Shown here in pieces: positions 51,919 to 60,259 of a stretch of DNA of 64,000 nucleotides. The translations under genes and the position numbers were made by a program. The notes beneath the pieces are model-generated. The model saw only the letters and a list, made by a program, of their open reading frames with translations. It did no database searches and was not told the DNA's origin. Origin of the DNA: Pseudomonas viridiflava (GTDB lineage Bacteria; Pseudomonadota; Gammaproteobacteria; Pseudomonadales; Pseudomonadaceae); assembly GCF_900585905.1 (NCBI RefSeq), contig NZ_UTVH01000095.1:310001-374000 (forward strand). Direction: 5' to 3'. Each line of letters begins with the position of its first letter. Positions within the stretch are counted from its first letter, which is position 1.

Positions 51919-52890
51919 CTACCGCAGCCATCCTTTGCGTTTTATGTACACCAATGGCAGAACGGCGGCCAACAGGGTCAGCCCCATTGAATAAATAAAG
52001 CCATGCTCCCACGACAGCTCAGGCATGACCGCGAAGTTCATGCCATAGAAGGTGCCCACCAGTGTAGGCGGCAGGAAGACGGCGGTAATAATAGTGAATA
52101 CTTTGACGATCTGGTTTTGTTTGATGTTGAGAATGTTGGTCACGGCATTCTGCAGGTAGCGCACCTTCTCGTGTTCAAAGTAAGCATGCTCTTTGACCCC
52201 TGCGACATCGGCGGCGAGCTCCTGGGTCAGCACGTGCAAGTCAGCCTCGTTCAGGTTGTCCACTTCACCACCGAGATAGCGGACGGCTCGCGCCAGCGAT
52301 AACTGCGCTTCGATACAGAGGGAAATCAGTTCTTCCCTGTCGTTAAGCTGGCGCATGGTCTCGATCAAATCAGGTACGCCCAGCTCTTTGCCATTTGCGT
52401 TGTAGCCATCGGAAACTTCCGCGATTGCCTTAGCATTTTTTTCAAGTTCATCGGCAATGCGGTCAATGACCGCGTCCGCGCCATCGTTTGCCATTTGCAG
52501 CAGCAAACGCAGCACCGTTTTTGGGTTCTGCGCATCGACAGGCTTGCGGCGCAGCTTGGAGAGCGCGGTATCAAAGGGGCGAAAGTCTGCGTCAGTGCAG
52601 AGAATGGCAACCACCTGCTGCCCCAGCACAAATGTAACATCGCCAAAATGAGGGGCTCCGCTTGCATCCTGTGCCAGCAGTTTCGCGCGCATATACAGGC
52701 ACTTATCATCTTCGACGACGCTGCTGCCTTGTGACGCGGTGTCGATGCCGAAATATTGTTGCAGGCTCAGGCTTTCTTCCTGCGTGGGTGCGTTTATCTC
52801 AAGCCAGAGCACGTCACGTTTTTGCCCTGACAGCTCCAGTCCTTGAACAATGGAGATTGTTTCCTGAGTTTTTATAAGAGTGCGGATCAT
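51919..52890 (-). CDS. CorA-family divalent cation transporter
   Basis: A 323-residue protein. The cytoplasmic funnel domain covers ~1-255 with a long helix; two transmembrane helices lie at ~265-285 and ~295-315. The selectivity motif Gly-Met-Asn is present in 'LVGTFYGMNFAVMPELSWEHGF', and the C-terminus 'YIKRKGWLR' is basic as usual. The MPEL loop after GMN is common to CorA proper, so Mg2+ (and Co2+/Ni2+) uptake is likely. It is the last gene after mgtC and the 59-residue gene on the minus strand, which supports a magnesium role. Confidence 0.9.
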   Translation of the reverse strand: MIRTLIKTQETISIVQGLELSGQKRDVLWLEINAPTQEESLSLQQYFGIDTASQGSSVVEDDKCLYMRAKLLAQDASGAPHFGDVTFVLGQQVVAILCTDADFRPFDTALSKLRRKPVDAQNPKTVLRLLLQMANDGADAVIDRIADELEKNAKAIAEVSDGYNANGKELGVPDLIETMRQLNDREELISLCIEAQLSLARAVRYLGGEVDNLNEADLHVLTQELAADVAGVKEHAYFEHEKVRYLQNAVTNILNIKQNQIVKVFTIITAVFLPPTLVGTFYGMNFAVMPELSWEHGFIYSMGLTLLAAVLPLVYIKRKGWLR

Positions 52891-52932
52891 AAATAATTAC
52901 TCTTGTTTTTGACCGAAACATTTAAGGGTTAT

Positions 52933-53112
52933 TTAGTTCTTTTTTGGGTTGAGTTCAGCGTGTGAAGGCGAGGGCGATGACGTCATGGTTTCCTGGCCAT
53001 CGGGCTGCATGTAATGCACTGTCGTCATAACAGTGGCGAGTAGCAGGTACAGTAAGATCACTGCAGCAATGACTTCATTTTCAAGGCTGGTGCGGGCGGG
53101 TGGATTTTTCAT
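52933..53112 (-). CDS. Small membrane protein between mgtC and corA (59 residues)
   Basis: ATG at 53112 has AGGAGG seven bases upstream. The product has one transmembrane helix ('EVIAAVILLYLLLATVMTTVHYM') between a short N-terminus and a Ser/Pro-rich tail. The strong ribosome site and the place between two magnesium transport genes suggest a real gene, perhaps a MgtR- or MgtS-like modulator of the transporter (inference; no sequence match seen). Confidence 0.7.
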   Translation of the reverse strand: MKNPPARTSLENEVIAAVILLYLLLATVMTTVHYMQPDGQETMTSSPSPSHAELNPKKN

Positions 53113-53232
53113 GTTGGCCTCCTGGGTGAGTGACAGAAAACGGGCAGCAAAATAGGCGTCGGCGCGGCGATATAACGCCTTCGCCGATGGCCAGGTTGAA
53201 TGGCGGCGCAATGGGCAACGCGTCTTGTGTGT

Positions 53233-53946
53233 TTAATCGTGTTGTTGACTGCTGTTCTGCAGTTGCCAACTTACCGAGCTGACGCCTTTCTCCAGGCTCA
53301 CACGGCTGGCTAACTGCTCCAGTTGAGCAGGGCTTGCAGGGGTGCCCACCAGCTCGGCGCGAACTTCGAGCTTGTCAGGATTGACCAGGTCTTCGCTGTG
53401 TAAGGCTTGCAAGCGCAGGGCGCTGCCACTTAGCCCGTGTAGAACCAGGGTGCGTACATGCACTTCGTCCTCGGCGCGGCAGACAATGTTGAAGGTGAAG
53501 CGTTGATCGACTTCCACCGCTGCGGCGAAGCCCTGGCGGTTGATGCGTTGAGCGGCTTCGCGTAGCAGGATGTTGGCGCACAGCACCACCAGGGTGCCGA
53601 TGGCGGCCTCAAGCATGTGTCCCATGCCTGAAAGAATCCCGATCGCACCTGAGCACCACAGGGTCGCAGCGGTATTCAACCCGCGAACATTGAGGCCCTC
53701 ACGCATGATGACGCCGGCACCAAGAAAACCGATCCCGGAAACCACTTGCGCAGCGATTCGGGCTGCACCGGATTCGTCACTGCTGGGGCTGAGCAGAGAC
53801 ACCATGACGAACAGCGCCGCGCCGGTCGAGACCAGTGCATTGGTGCGCAGACCGGCCAGACGCTGGCGCAACTGACGTTCGGCACCCACCAGCGCGCCCA
53901 GGGCGAGCGCGACGATGACGCGCAAAAAAAAGATTTTCCAATCCAT
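53233..53946 (-). CDS. mgtC: MgtC/SapB family membrane protein
   Basis: A 237-residue protein with four or five transmembrane helices in residues ~1-145 ('LALGALVGAERQLRQRLAGLRTNALVSTGAALFV', 'ARIAAQVVSGIGFLGAGVIMREGLNVRGLNTAATLWCSGAIGILSG'), which are MgtC signatures, and an ACT-like C-terminal cytoplasmic domain. MgtC supports growth at low magnesium and inside hosts by acting on ATP synthase in Salmonella. GGAAGTGAG precedes ATG 53946. It heads the corA-containing set and has a long structured leader. Confidence 0.92.
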   Translation of the reverse strand: MDWKIFFLRVIVALALGALVGAERQLRQRLAGLRTNALVSTGAALFVMVSLLSPSSDESGAARIAAQVVSGIGFLGAGVIMREGLNVRGLNTAATLWCSGAIGILSGMGHMLEAAIGTLVVLCANILLREAAQRINRQGFAAAVEVDQRFTFNIVCRAEDEVHVRTLVLHGLSGSALRLQALHSEDLVNPDKLEVRAELVGTPASPAQLEQLASRVSLEKGVSSVSWQLQNSSQQHD

Positions 53947-54300
53947 AACTCACTTCCATACCGACTGTTGTCCGCTGAGCGAACAGGTTTACGGGGATGG
54001 ATCGCGACAGGCTCGGGAGCAAACCCTCAGGCGAGACAATGCATTGGCATGCACGCGCCTGGGCAAACTCATGGGGAAAGGTGGGTCGTCTCCTTTGGGG
54101 GGGGACGAAACACCACTGTCCGCCGTAAACGGCGAGACAGTGGCAGAGAGGGGACTCTACTGAACTAGCTCGCCGCTAAAGCCTGTCGTGATCGACTGGG
54201 GCAACTGTCCAAGACGGGTCTCCTGCATGGACTAAAAAGTGGCGCCAATTTATAGGCGATTGTTGAGAAGGTCAACCTTTGATCTGATATTTCTTGCGTA
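53947..54300 (-). promoter_or_regulatory. Structured 5' leader of mgtC
   Basis: Upstream of mgtC on the minus strand lies a ~300-base gene-free stretch with a nested hairpin: CCACTGTC-CGCCG-taaa-CGGCG-a-GACAGTGG at 54113-54143 (plus-strand coordinates), next to an eight-G run (54097-54104). A 27-codon ORF starts at ATG 54072 and ends 53989, rich in Arg and Pro, with a poor ribosome site. In enterobacteria, mgtC leaders sense Mg2+, proline and ATP through such peptide ORFs and hairpins; the same is suspected here. Sequence does not match the M-box riboswitch. Confidence 0.45.
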
Positions 54301-54456
54301 TCGACGCAGAAATATGCCGAGGCAAAATCATGGTGTTCATCGGCTTGATTGTGCAAGGGATTACCCCTTCAGACTGGCTTCAAAGGTGCGGCACTAACGC
54401 TCGTTACCAAGCCAGTCGCAGCCTCCGGCAGCCTTTGCGCAGTCATCGACAACGCA

Positions 54457-55605
54457 TCATGGGTTTAAACTGCGCTCCATGCGCGCCAATCCTTCCTCTA
54501 GCATCGAGCGCGGGCAGCCGAAATTGAGACGTACAAACTGCTGGCAGTCAGCACCGAACTCCGCGCCGGCGCTGAGCCCGACCCTGGCGTTGTCGAGGAA
54601 GAACTGTTGCGGATTGTCCAGCCCCAGGCCCGAGCAATCCAGCCATGCCAGATAGGTACTCTGCGGCAATTGCATGCTCACACCGGGCAAGCGGGTGCGC
54701 ACGGCTTCGGTCAGATAGTCGCGATTGGCCTGCAGATAGCCATTGACCTGGCTCAACCAGTCGGCACATTCGCCGCTGTAGGCAGCGGCGGTCGCAGCCA
54801 GGCCCAGCACGTTGACGCTGTCCACCAGACCCAGCCGGCCGGCATTGAAACGCTGGCGCAATGGCGCGTCCTGAATCACCGCGAACGCGGTCTTCAGCCC
54901 GGCAATGTTGAACGCTTTGCTGGCCGACATCAGGGTCACGGTACGGCTGGCAATCTGCGGGCTGAGCGACGCGATGGGGATGTGCCGACGACCATCGAAC
55001 AGGATGTCGGCGTGGATCTCGTCGGAGATGATCAGCGCATCATGCTCTACGCACGCCTCGCCAATCAGGCGCAGCTCGGCCTCGCTAAACACTTTGCCCA
55101 GCGGGTTATGCGGGTTGCTCAGCAAAAAAGCCCCGGCGTGGGGCAAGTGGCGGTTCAGTGCATCGATATCAGTGGGGTATTCACCCTCGGCATCAAGGGT
55201 GAACGGCAGCTCGATGCGGGTCTGCGGGCGATGATCCGGCGCCTGGGTCAATGGTCCGTAGTTGGGCGTTTGCAGGACGACACCGGCATCGGCGGGCACC
55301 AGCGCGTTGAGCGCCATGTTGAAGCCCGGTTCGACGCCGGGTAGAAACACCAGGTCCTGCGGCTGAACGCGCCAGGCGTAGGTCTGCCATAGATAGCTGA
55401 CGATGGTTTCGCGCAGGTCGTCCTGGGGCACGCCATACCCCAGCAACGGGTGCTCCAGACGCTTGTGCAGCGCCGCGATGATGGGCTCGGCAACCGGGAA
55501 GTCCATGTCCGCCACCCACATTGGCAACACATCAGCGGGGTAAAGGCTCCACTTCTTGCTGTCGGTGTTGTGGCGTTCGAATACGGTGTCCAGATTGATC
55601 GGCAT
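54457..55605 (-). CDS. PatB/MalY-type C-S lyase (PLP-dependent)
   Basis: A 382-residue aminotransferase-like enzyme; ATG at 55605 begins 'MPINLDTVFERHNTDSKKW' and follows GAGAAAG. The frame extends 264 codons upstream, but that part is a shadow of the permease gene. 'MWVADMDFPVAEPIIAALHKRLEHPLLGYG', 'LLSNPHNPLGKVF', 'IISDEIHADILFDG' and 'LMSASKAFNIAGLKTAF' (PLP-binding Lys) identify the cystathionine beta-lyase/PatB group. It cleaves C-S bonds of cystathionine or cysteine conjugates to pyruvate, ammonia and a thiol. It lies 72 bases after the permease gene on the same strand. Confidence 0.92.
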   Translation of the reverse strand: MPINLDTVFERHNTDSKKWSLYPADVLPMWVADMDFPVAEPIIAALHKRLEHPLLGYGVPQDDLRETIVSYLWQTYAWRVQPQDLVFLPGVEPGFNMALNALVPADAGVVLQTPNYGPLTQAPDHRPQTRIELPFTLDAEGEYPTDIDALNRHLPHAGAFLLSNPHNPLGKVFSEAELRLIGEACVEHDALIISDEIHADILFDGRRHIPIASLSPQIASRTVTLMSASKAFNIAGLKTAFAVIQDAPLRQRFNAGRLGLVDSVNVLGLAATAAAYSGECADWLSQVNGYLQANRDYLTEAVRTRLPGVSMQLPQSTYLAWLDCSGLGLDNPQQFFLDNARVGLSAGAEFGADCQQFVRLNFGCPRSMLEEGLARMERSLNP

Positions 55606-55676
55606 GGCTTTCTCATTGGCAGGCGGCAAGGCGCACAGGGTAGCTGCGCCCACCGTCAGGGTCCAGCCGGGCGCGC

Positions 55677-56510
55677 TCAATGCAGGTTTCTGTAACCCTT
55701 GCCGTAATGGCGTTCCAGGCGCGCCTGCACCAGCTCCAGGCCAATGGACAATAGCCAGTAGATCAGCGCGGCGGTGGTCAGCATCTCGATGTAACGGTAG
55801 GAAGAGCGCCCATAGGACTGCGCCAGAAACATCACCTCCCAGACGCCCATGACCGAGATCAGGGAAGAATCCTTGAGCATGGAGATGAACTGGCTGGTGG
55901 TAGGCGGGATGATCATGCGCATGGCCTGGGGCAGGGTGATCTGCCAGAACACCGTTACCGGACGCATGCCCAGTGCGGCGGCGGCCTGGCGTTGACCCGG
56001 TGAGACGCCGATGATCCCGGCGCGAAAGATTTCGCTCAGGTAGGCGCCATAGTTCAGCGACAAGGCAATGATCCCGGCACTGATTGCACCCGGTACCACG
56101 CCGAGCTGCGGCAGGCCCAGATAAATCAGCAGGATCTGGATCAGCAGCGGCGTGCCTCGAAAGAACGAGGCATAGAAGCTGGCAATGCCGAACGCCACGG
56201 CGCTTTTCGACAGCCGCGCCAGGGCGGTGGCGAAGCCTAGAAGCAGCGACAGCCAGATCGAGCAGAAGCACAGAAACAGCGTCAGCGCAGCGCCCTGCAG
56301 AAAGCCGTTGGGCGCCAAGTGCAGGCCGACGAGGTTTTGCCACTTGGCGGCAATGATCGCAAACTTCAGATCGAAACTGAGAAAGAACGCCACGCACAGA
56401 CCCAGCATGACCAGCCAGGTCAGGTACAGCCGCGTGCGAAAACCAAACAGCCGCAGAGGGCCGCGAGTGCCTGCGTCACGATCAGGAGGACCGGCTTGGT
56501 ACTGACTCAT
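55677..56510 (-). CDS. Amino acid ABC transporter permease
   Basis: A 277-residue permease of the His/Glu/Gln family with five or six helices. 'GAALTLFLCFCSIWLSLLLGFATALARLS' opens the domain; the EAA loop is 'PGQRQAAAALGMRPVTVFWQITLPQAMRMIIPP', which docks on the ATPase. ATG at 56510 overlaps the stop of the binding protein gene (ATGA). The ATPase subunit is not in the cluster, so this pair must use one encoded elsewhere. An amino acid or sulfur compound is the likely cargo from neighbours. Confidence 0.9.
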   Translation of the reverse strand: MSQYQAGPPDRDAGTRGPLRLFGFRTRLYLTWLVMLGLCVAFFLSFDLKFAIIAAKWQNLVGLHLAPNGFLQGAALTLFLCFCSIWLSLLLGFATALARLSKSAVAFGIASFYASFFRGTPLLIQILLIYLGLPQLGVVPGAISAGIIALSLNYGAYLSEIFRAGIIGVSPGQRQAAAALGMRPVTVFWQITLPQAMRMIIPPTTSQFISMLKDSSLISVMGVWEVMFLAQSYGRSSYRYIEMLTTAALIYWLLSIGLELVQARLERHYGKGYRNLH

Positions 56511-57328
56511 TGGGTAATGTCGGAGCCGATCCATTTCTGCGAAATCCGGCTCAGGGTGCCGTCGGCCTTGAGCTCACCGATCACCTGAGCCAGCTTCGCA
56601 TCCCATTGCGGGTCGCCTTTTTCAGTGGCGACCACATTGGGCTCGGCGTACAGCGCGTCGCCGGCCAGCTTGAAGCGAGGATCCTGGGCGATACGTTCCT
56701 TCGCGGTGATCAGGTTGGTGACCATTGCGTCGAGGCGCACACCGCTGCCCAGGGCCAGATCCTGGAAGGCGACGGTTTCGTTGTCATACGGCGCCGCTTG
56801 AACCGATTCAAACGGGTAGCTGATCGTCTTGTCCTTGGCGCCTTCGATCACCAGGTCCTTGTTCAGATAGGCTTCATAGGTGGACGCACTGATCACGCCG
56901 ACTTTTTTCCCGGAGAGGTCCTTGGCTGACCCGATGGTGTCGTCCTTGGCGTTAACCACGATGACAGCAGGCGATTGATAGTATTCGACCGGGAAGTTGA
57001 ACACCTGTGCGCGTGCCTCGCTTGGCGTCATGGAGCAGACACAGACGTCATAGCGACCACCCCAGCGGCCTGCGGCGATAACGTCCCAGGACGGCGTTTC
57101 CAGCTGCAGTTTCACGCCCAGCTTGCTGGCCACCGCCTTGGCGACATCCACATCGAAACCATCCAGCTGGTTCTGGTCATTGAGAAATGAGAAGGGTGGA
57201 TAGTTCTCCATCATCACGCCGACCATTTCGCCTTTCTTGTTGATCCGTTCCAGCGTCGCGCCAGCCATGGCCGACGAACAGACAGACAGCAGAGCCAGCG
57301 TCAGGGGTACAACAGCACGTAGATTCAT
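56507..57328 (-). CDS. Periplasmic amino acid-binding protein of an ABC transporter
   Basis: A 273-residue solute-binding protein (family 3). Signal peptide MNLRAVVPLTLALLSVCSSAMAG. Ligand-binding start 'KGEMVGVMMENYPPFSFLNDQNQLDGFDVDVAKAVASKLG' and 'DVCVCSMTPSEARAQVFNFPVEYYQSPAVIVV' match polar amino acid binders. 'ERINKKGEMV' is where processing leads into the fold. Start taken at ATG 57328 with GGTGAAG upstream. Next to a C-S lyase and a homocysteine methyltransferase, so methionine, S-methylmethionine or a cysteine conjugate are likely ligands (inference). Confidence 0.92.
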   Translation of the reverse strand: MNLRAVVPLTLALLSVCSSAMAGATLERINKKGEMVGVMMENYPPFSFLNDQNQLDGFDVDVAKAVASKLGVKLQLETPSWDVIAAGRWGGRYDVCVCSMTPSEARAQVFNFPVEYYQSPAVIVVNAKDDTIGSAKDLSGKKVGVISASTYEAYLNKDLVIEGAKDKTISYPFESVQAAPYDNETVAFQDLALGSGVRLDAMVTNLITAKERIAQDPRFKLAGDALYAEPNVVATEKGDPQWDAKLAQVIGELKADGTLSRISQKWIGSDITQ

Positions 57329-57492
57329 CACTTCACCGGTAGGAGCACATACACATTAATGTTATATATTTAAACGCGATAACAAAAATGTCGTTAGCTA
57401 TTTATAGGAATATATAAATTCGCTTTGGTTATAAGCCAATTGCTCAGTGACAGTTTTGTATATTTTTCTGCGTTCACCTCAGGAGCTCCGCC
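57329..57492. promoter_or_regulatory. Divergent AT-rich promoter region
   Basis: A 164-base, strongly AT-rich region between divergent genes of a likely sulfur amino acid locus. Repeated TATATA- and TTATA-like stretches (e.g. ATGTTATATATTTAAA near 57358) probably provide both promoters. No regulator gene is adjacent; operator not assigned. Confidence 0.5.
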
Positions 57493-58407
57493 ATGTCTGC
57501 ACCTACGAATTCACCTGCACTGCGTTTGCTCGATGGCGGCATGGGCCGTGAGCTGATGCGTATAGGCGCACCGTTTCGCGTGCCTGAATGGTCTGCCCTG
57601 GCCTTGATTGAAGCACCCGAGTTCGTCTATACGGCGCACAAGGCGTTCGTCGACGCTGGCGCGCGGGTCATTACCAGCAACAGCTACGCCCTGGTGCCGT
57701 TTCATATCGGCCCTCAGCGCTTCGCCGAGCAAGGCCTGGCACTGGCTGAGCTGGCCGGGCAGATGGCACGCAGGGCCGCCCAGGGCGCGCAAAGTGTGAC
57801 CGTCGCCGGTTCGCTGCCGCCAGCGCTGGGCTCCTATCGTCCTGACCTGTTTGATCATGACCAGTCGGTGGCCATCCATCGCACGCTGATCGCAGGCCTC
57901 AACGCCCATGTGGATGTGTGGCTGGCAGAGACCCAGAGTTCAATTGCAGAAGTGCGTGCTGTGCGCGAAGCACTGGCTGACGATGCCAAGCCTTTATGGC
58001 TGTCCTTCACCCTCGAAGACAGCGAGCAGGGTGTGCCGCGCTTGCGTTCAGGGGAGAGCGTCGCTGAAGCGGTGGCGGTCGCCATCGAACTGAATGCCAG
58101 AGCGGTGCTGTTCAATTGCAGTCAGCCGGAGGTGATGGCAGCGGCGCTTGAGGTCGCCCGCAAGACCCTGGAGAACGCCCCGGCGCCGATCGAGCTGGGC
58201 GTCTACGCCAACGCCTTTCCGGTCATGCAGGTCGAGGACGAGGGGGCCGACACGACCCTTCATGACATCCGCGAAGACCTGGGCCCTGATGCCTATGCGC
58301 AATGGGCAGACCTGTGGGTGCAGCAAGGCGCATCGATCATTGGCGGCTGCTGCGGCATTGGCCCCGAGCACATCGCGGAACTGCGCCAGCATTTCGAACT
58401 CGCGTGA
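57493..58407 (+). CDS. Homocysteine S-methyltransferase family protein
   Basis: A 304-residue zinc enzyme; GGAGCTCC precedes ATG 57493. 'RLLDGGMGRELMRIG' starts the barrel. The three zinc Cys are visible in 'AVLFNCSQPEV' and 'SIIGGCCGIGPEHI'. 'AGSLPPALGSYRPDLF' is typical of MmuM-type enzymes, which use S-methylmethionine or S-adenosylmethionine to methylate homocysteine. It is divergent from the transporter/C-S lyase operon. A joint role in taking up and salvaging methylated sulfur compounds fits but is inferred. Confidence 0.9.
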   Translation: MSAPTNSPALRLLDGGMGRELMRIGAPFRVPEWSALALIEAPEFVYTAHKAFVDAGARVITSNSYALVPFHIGPQRFAEQGLALAELAGQMARRAAQGAQSVTVAGSLPPALGSYRPDLFDHDQSVAIHRTLIAGLNAHVDVWLAETQSSIAEVRAVREALADDAKPLWLSFTLEDSEQGVPRLRSGESVAEAVAVAIELNARAVLFNCSQPEVMAAALEVARKTLENAPAPIELGVYANAFPVMQVEDEGADTTLHDIREDLGPDAYAQWADLWVQQGASIIGGCCGIGPEHIAELRQHFELA

Positions 58408-58437
58408 CACCCCGCTGTTGCGCTGGAAACATGGATC

Positions 58438-58503
58438 TGTAGGAGCCAACTTGTTGGCGAAGCGGCGTAACTGCCACCGTCTCGCCAACAAGCTGGCTCC
58501 TGC
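58438..58503. repeat. REP inverted pair
   Basis: GTAGGAGCCAACTTGTTGGCGA and TCGCCAACAAGCTGGCTCCTGC face each other across about 22 bases after the homocysteine methyltransferase gene. Typical Pseudomonas REP/BIME of the TAGGAGCC type; may act as a terminator-like hairpin. Confidence 0.85.
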
Positions 58504-58626
58504 AGAAAAGTATTCCAAATCAGCAGTTGTGTTTTGTTTGATGAAGGCCGCCGAGGTTGCGATGGTTGCGTATTTGGTGTGCCAGACACGCCGCCATCGC
58601 CGATTCGCGTTGTTCGTCTGACCTGC

Positions 58627-59067
58627 TCAAGCCCCGCGAATATATTGCTCCAGCTGCTCAATCAGGTTCGCCTGCTCGGCAATGGCTTCCTTGACCAGGT
58701 CGCCGATGGACAACAAGCCCAGCAGCTGGCCGTCATCGACCACCGGCAGATGGCGCAAGTGGCTGTCGGTCATGATCGCCATGCAGGTTTCCACGGTCTG
58801 CGTCGAATCCACGGTCACCACTGTGCTACTCATGATCGCGCTGACGGGTGTGCCCACCGAAGAGCGCCCCATGAGGACCATTTTGCGCGCGTAATCGCGC
58901 TCGCTGACCATGCCCACCAGCTTGCCATCGTCGACCACCGGCAGGGCGCCGATGTTCTTTTCCGCCATCAGTTTCAACGCCTCCAGCACCATGTGAGTCG
59001 AGCCAATGGTGTGTACCTGGTGATGGTCCAGCGCTTTGAGTTTGAGCAGCTGTGCGACGGTTTTCAT
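58627..59067 (-). CDS. CBS-domain pair protein
   Basis: A 146-residue protein made of two CBS domains: 'TIGSTHMVLEALKLMAEKNIGALPVVDDGKLVGMVSERDYARKMVLMG' and 'TVVTVDSTQTVETCMAIMTDSHLRHLPVVDDGQLLGLLSIGDLVKEAI', ending in a short helix. The SERDYARK motif marks the Pseudomonas CBS group that binds adenosine nucleotides as energy sensors. ATG at 59067 has GGGAGAA upstream. It lies 119 bases after cheB on the same strand; co-transcription is possible but not needed. Confidence 0.9.
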   Translation of the reverse strand: MKTVAQLLKLKALDHHQVHTIGSTHMVLEALKLMAEKNIGALPVVDDGKLVGMVSERDYARKMVLMGRSSVGTPVSAIMSSTVVTVDSTQTVETCMAIMTDSHLRHLPVVDDGQLLGLLSIGDLVKEAIAEQANLIEQLEQYIRGA

Positions 59068-59185
59068 TATTGTTCTCCCGTGTCGATCCGAGGCGGCGCA
59101 GCGCTGCCTTGCAGTCGTCCTACACAATCGTGGAGCAACCCCTGCAGATCAAGCAGCAAATTGACATCAAGGTCATGGGAAAAGC

Positions 59186-60259
59186 CTATTTGTGCAAAAT
59201 CGCCTGATGAATGTCCTGCAGCGGCATGATTCGCTGGGCGGCATTGAGTTTGATGGCTTCCTTGGGCATGCCGAACACCACGCACGACGCTTCATCCTGA
59301 GCGACGGTGCTGCTGCCGGCGTCGAGCATCTCCCGCAGGCCGCGCGCGCCGTCATCGCCCATGCCGGTCATGATGATGCCGGTGGCATTCTTGCCAGCGA
59401 ATTTTGCCACCGAGCGAAACAGCACGTCCACTGAAGGCCGGTGACGATTGACCAGCGGCCCGTCAATCACCTGCACGTGATAGAACGCGCCGCTGCGAGT
59501 CACCATCATGTGCTTGCCACCTGGGGCGATGAGCGCCAGACCCGGCAGAATTCGGTCGTTGTTTCTGGCTTCACGCACCTCGATCTGCGACAGCCCGTTC
59601 AGCCGCTCGGCGAAGGACGCGGTGAATTTCTCCGGCATGTGCTGGACGATGACCATGCCCGGACACACCCGGGGCAGGGCGGTCAGCACCGCTTCAAGGG
59701 CCTGGGTGCCGCCGGTGGACGTGCCGATGGCAACGATCCGCTCCGTGGTCTGCGCCATGGCATGACCGGTGGCGGGCAGAATCGCATCGGCGCTGAGCCG
59801 TGTCGCCGGCACCAGCGGGGGCGCCGCCGCGCGCTTGCCCAGGTTGCGCACATTGGCGTTGGCCGCAGCGCGGATGGCCGCAACCAGCTCGGCAGCGGAT
59901 TCGAGGAGAAAGTTTTTCAGCCCCGTGGTCGGTTTGGTGATGATTTCCACAGCGCCTGCAGCCAGGGCCTGCAGGCTGGTCTCGGCGCCTTTTTGCGTCA
60001 GCGACGAGCAGATCACCACAGGGGTGGGCCGTTCGCTCATGATTTTCTTCAGGAATGTGATGCCGTCCATGCGCGGCATTTCCACATCCAGAACGATGAC
60101 GTCCGGCCATTCCCGGGCCAGTTTGTCCATCGCAAAGATCGGATCGGATGCTGCGCCCATGACATGAATGTCCGGGGTGTCACTGAGGATCGCCAACAGT
60201 ACCTGGCGTACCACTGCCGAATCATCGACCAGCAGTACGCTTATTTTTTTCGTTGCCAT
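59186..60259 (-). CDS. cheB: Chemotaxis protein-glutamate methylesterase
   Basis: A 357-residue two-domain response regulator. Receiver ~1-125 with phospho-acceptor Asp58 ('VIVLDVEMPRMDG'). Linker ~130-170. Methylesterase ~170-350 with catalytic Ser in 'VAIGTSTGGTQAL', His in 'IVQHMPEKFTASFAERL' and Asp in 'IIMTGMGDDGARG'. It removes methyl groups from MCPs and deamidates them, opposed by CheR. The start overlaps cheD by 38 bases. Deletion of either neighbour's expression would affect it, as these are one operon. Confidence 0.96.
   Translation of the reverse strand: MATKKISVLLVDDSAVVRQVLLAILSDTPDIHVMGAASDPIFAMDKLAREWPDVIVLDVEMPRMDGITFLKKIMSERPTPVVICSSLTQKGAETSLQALAAGAVEIITKPTTGLKNFLLESAAELVAAIRAAANANVRNLGKRAAAPPLVPATRLSADAILPATGHAMAQTTERIVAIGTSTGGTQALEAVLTALPRVCPGMVIVQHMPEKFTASFAERLNGLSQIEVREARNNDRILPGLALIAPGGKHMMVTRSGAFYHVQVIDGPLVNRHRPSVDVLFRSVAKFAGKNATGIIMTGMGDDGARGLREMLDAGSSTVAQDEASCVVFGMPKEAIKLNAAQRIMPLQDIHQAILHK

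Noticed and set aside
53947..54300. M-box magnesium riboswitch before mgtC
   Set aside because: The conserved M-box core was not found; the leader has a different hairpin arrangement.
54457..56397. A single 646-residue ORF covering the C-S lyase and beyond
   Set aside because: Only the part from 55605 on matches the PLP enzyme family. The first 264 codons are the wrong frame of the permease gene (55677-56510), which has a clear family match in its own frame.
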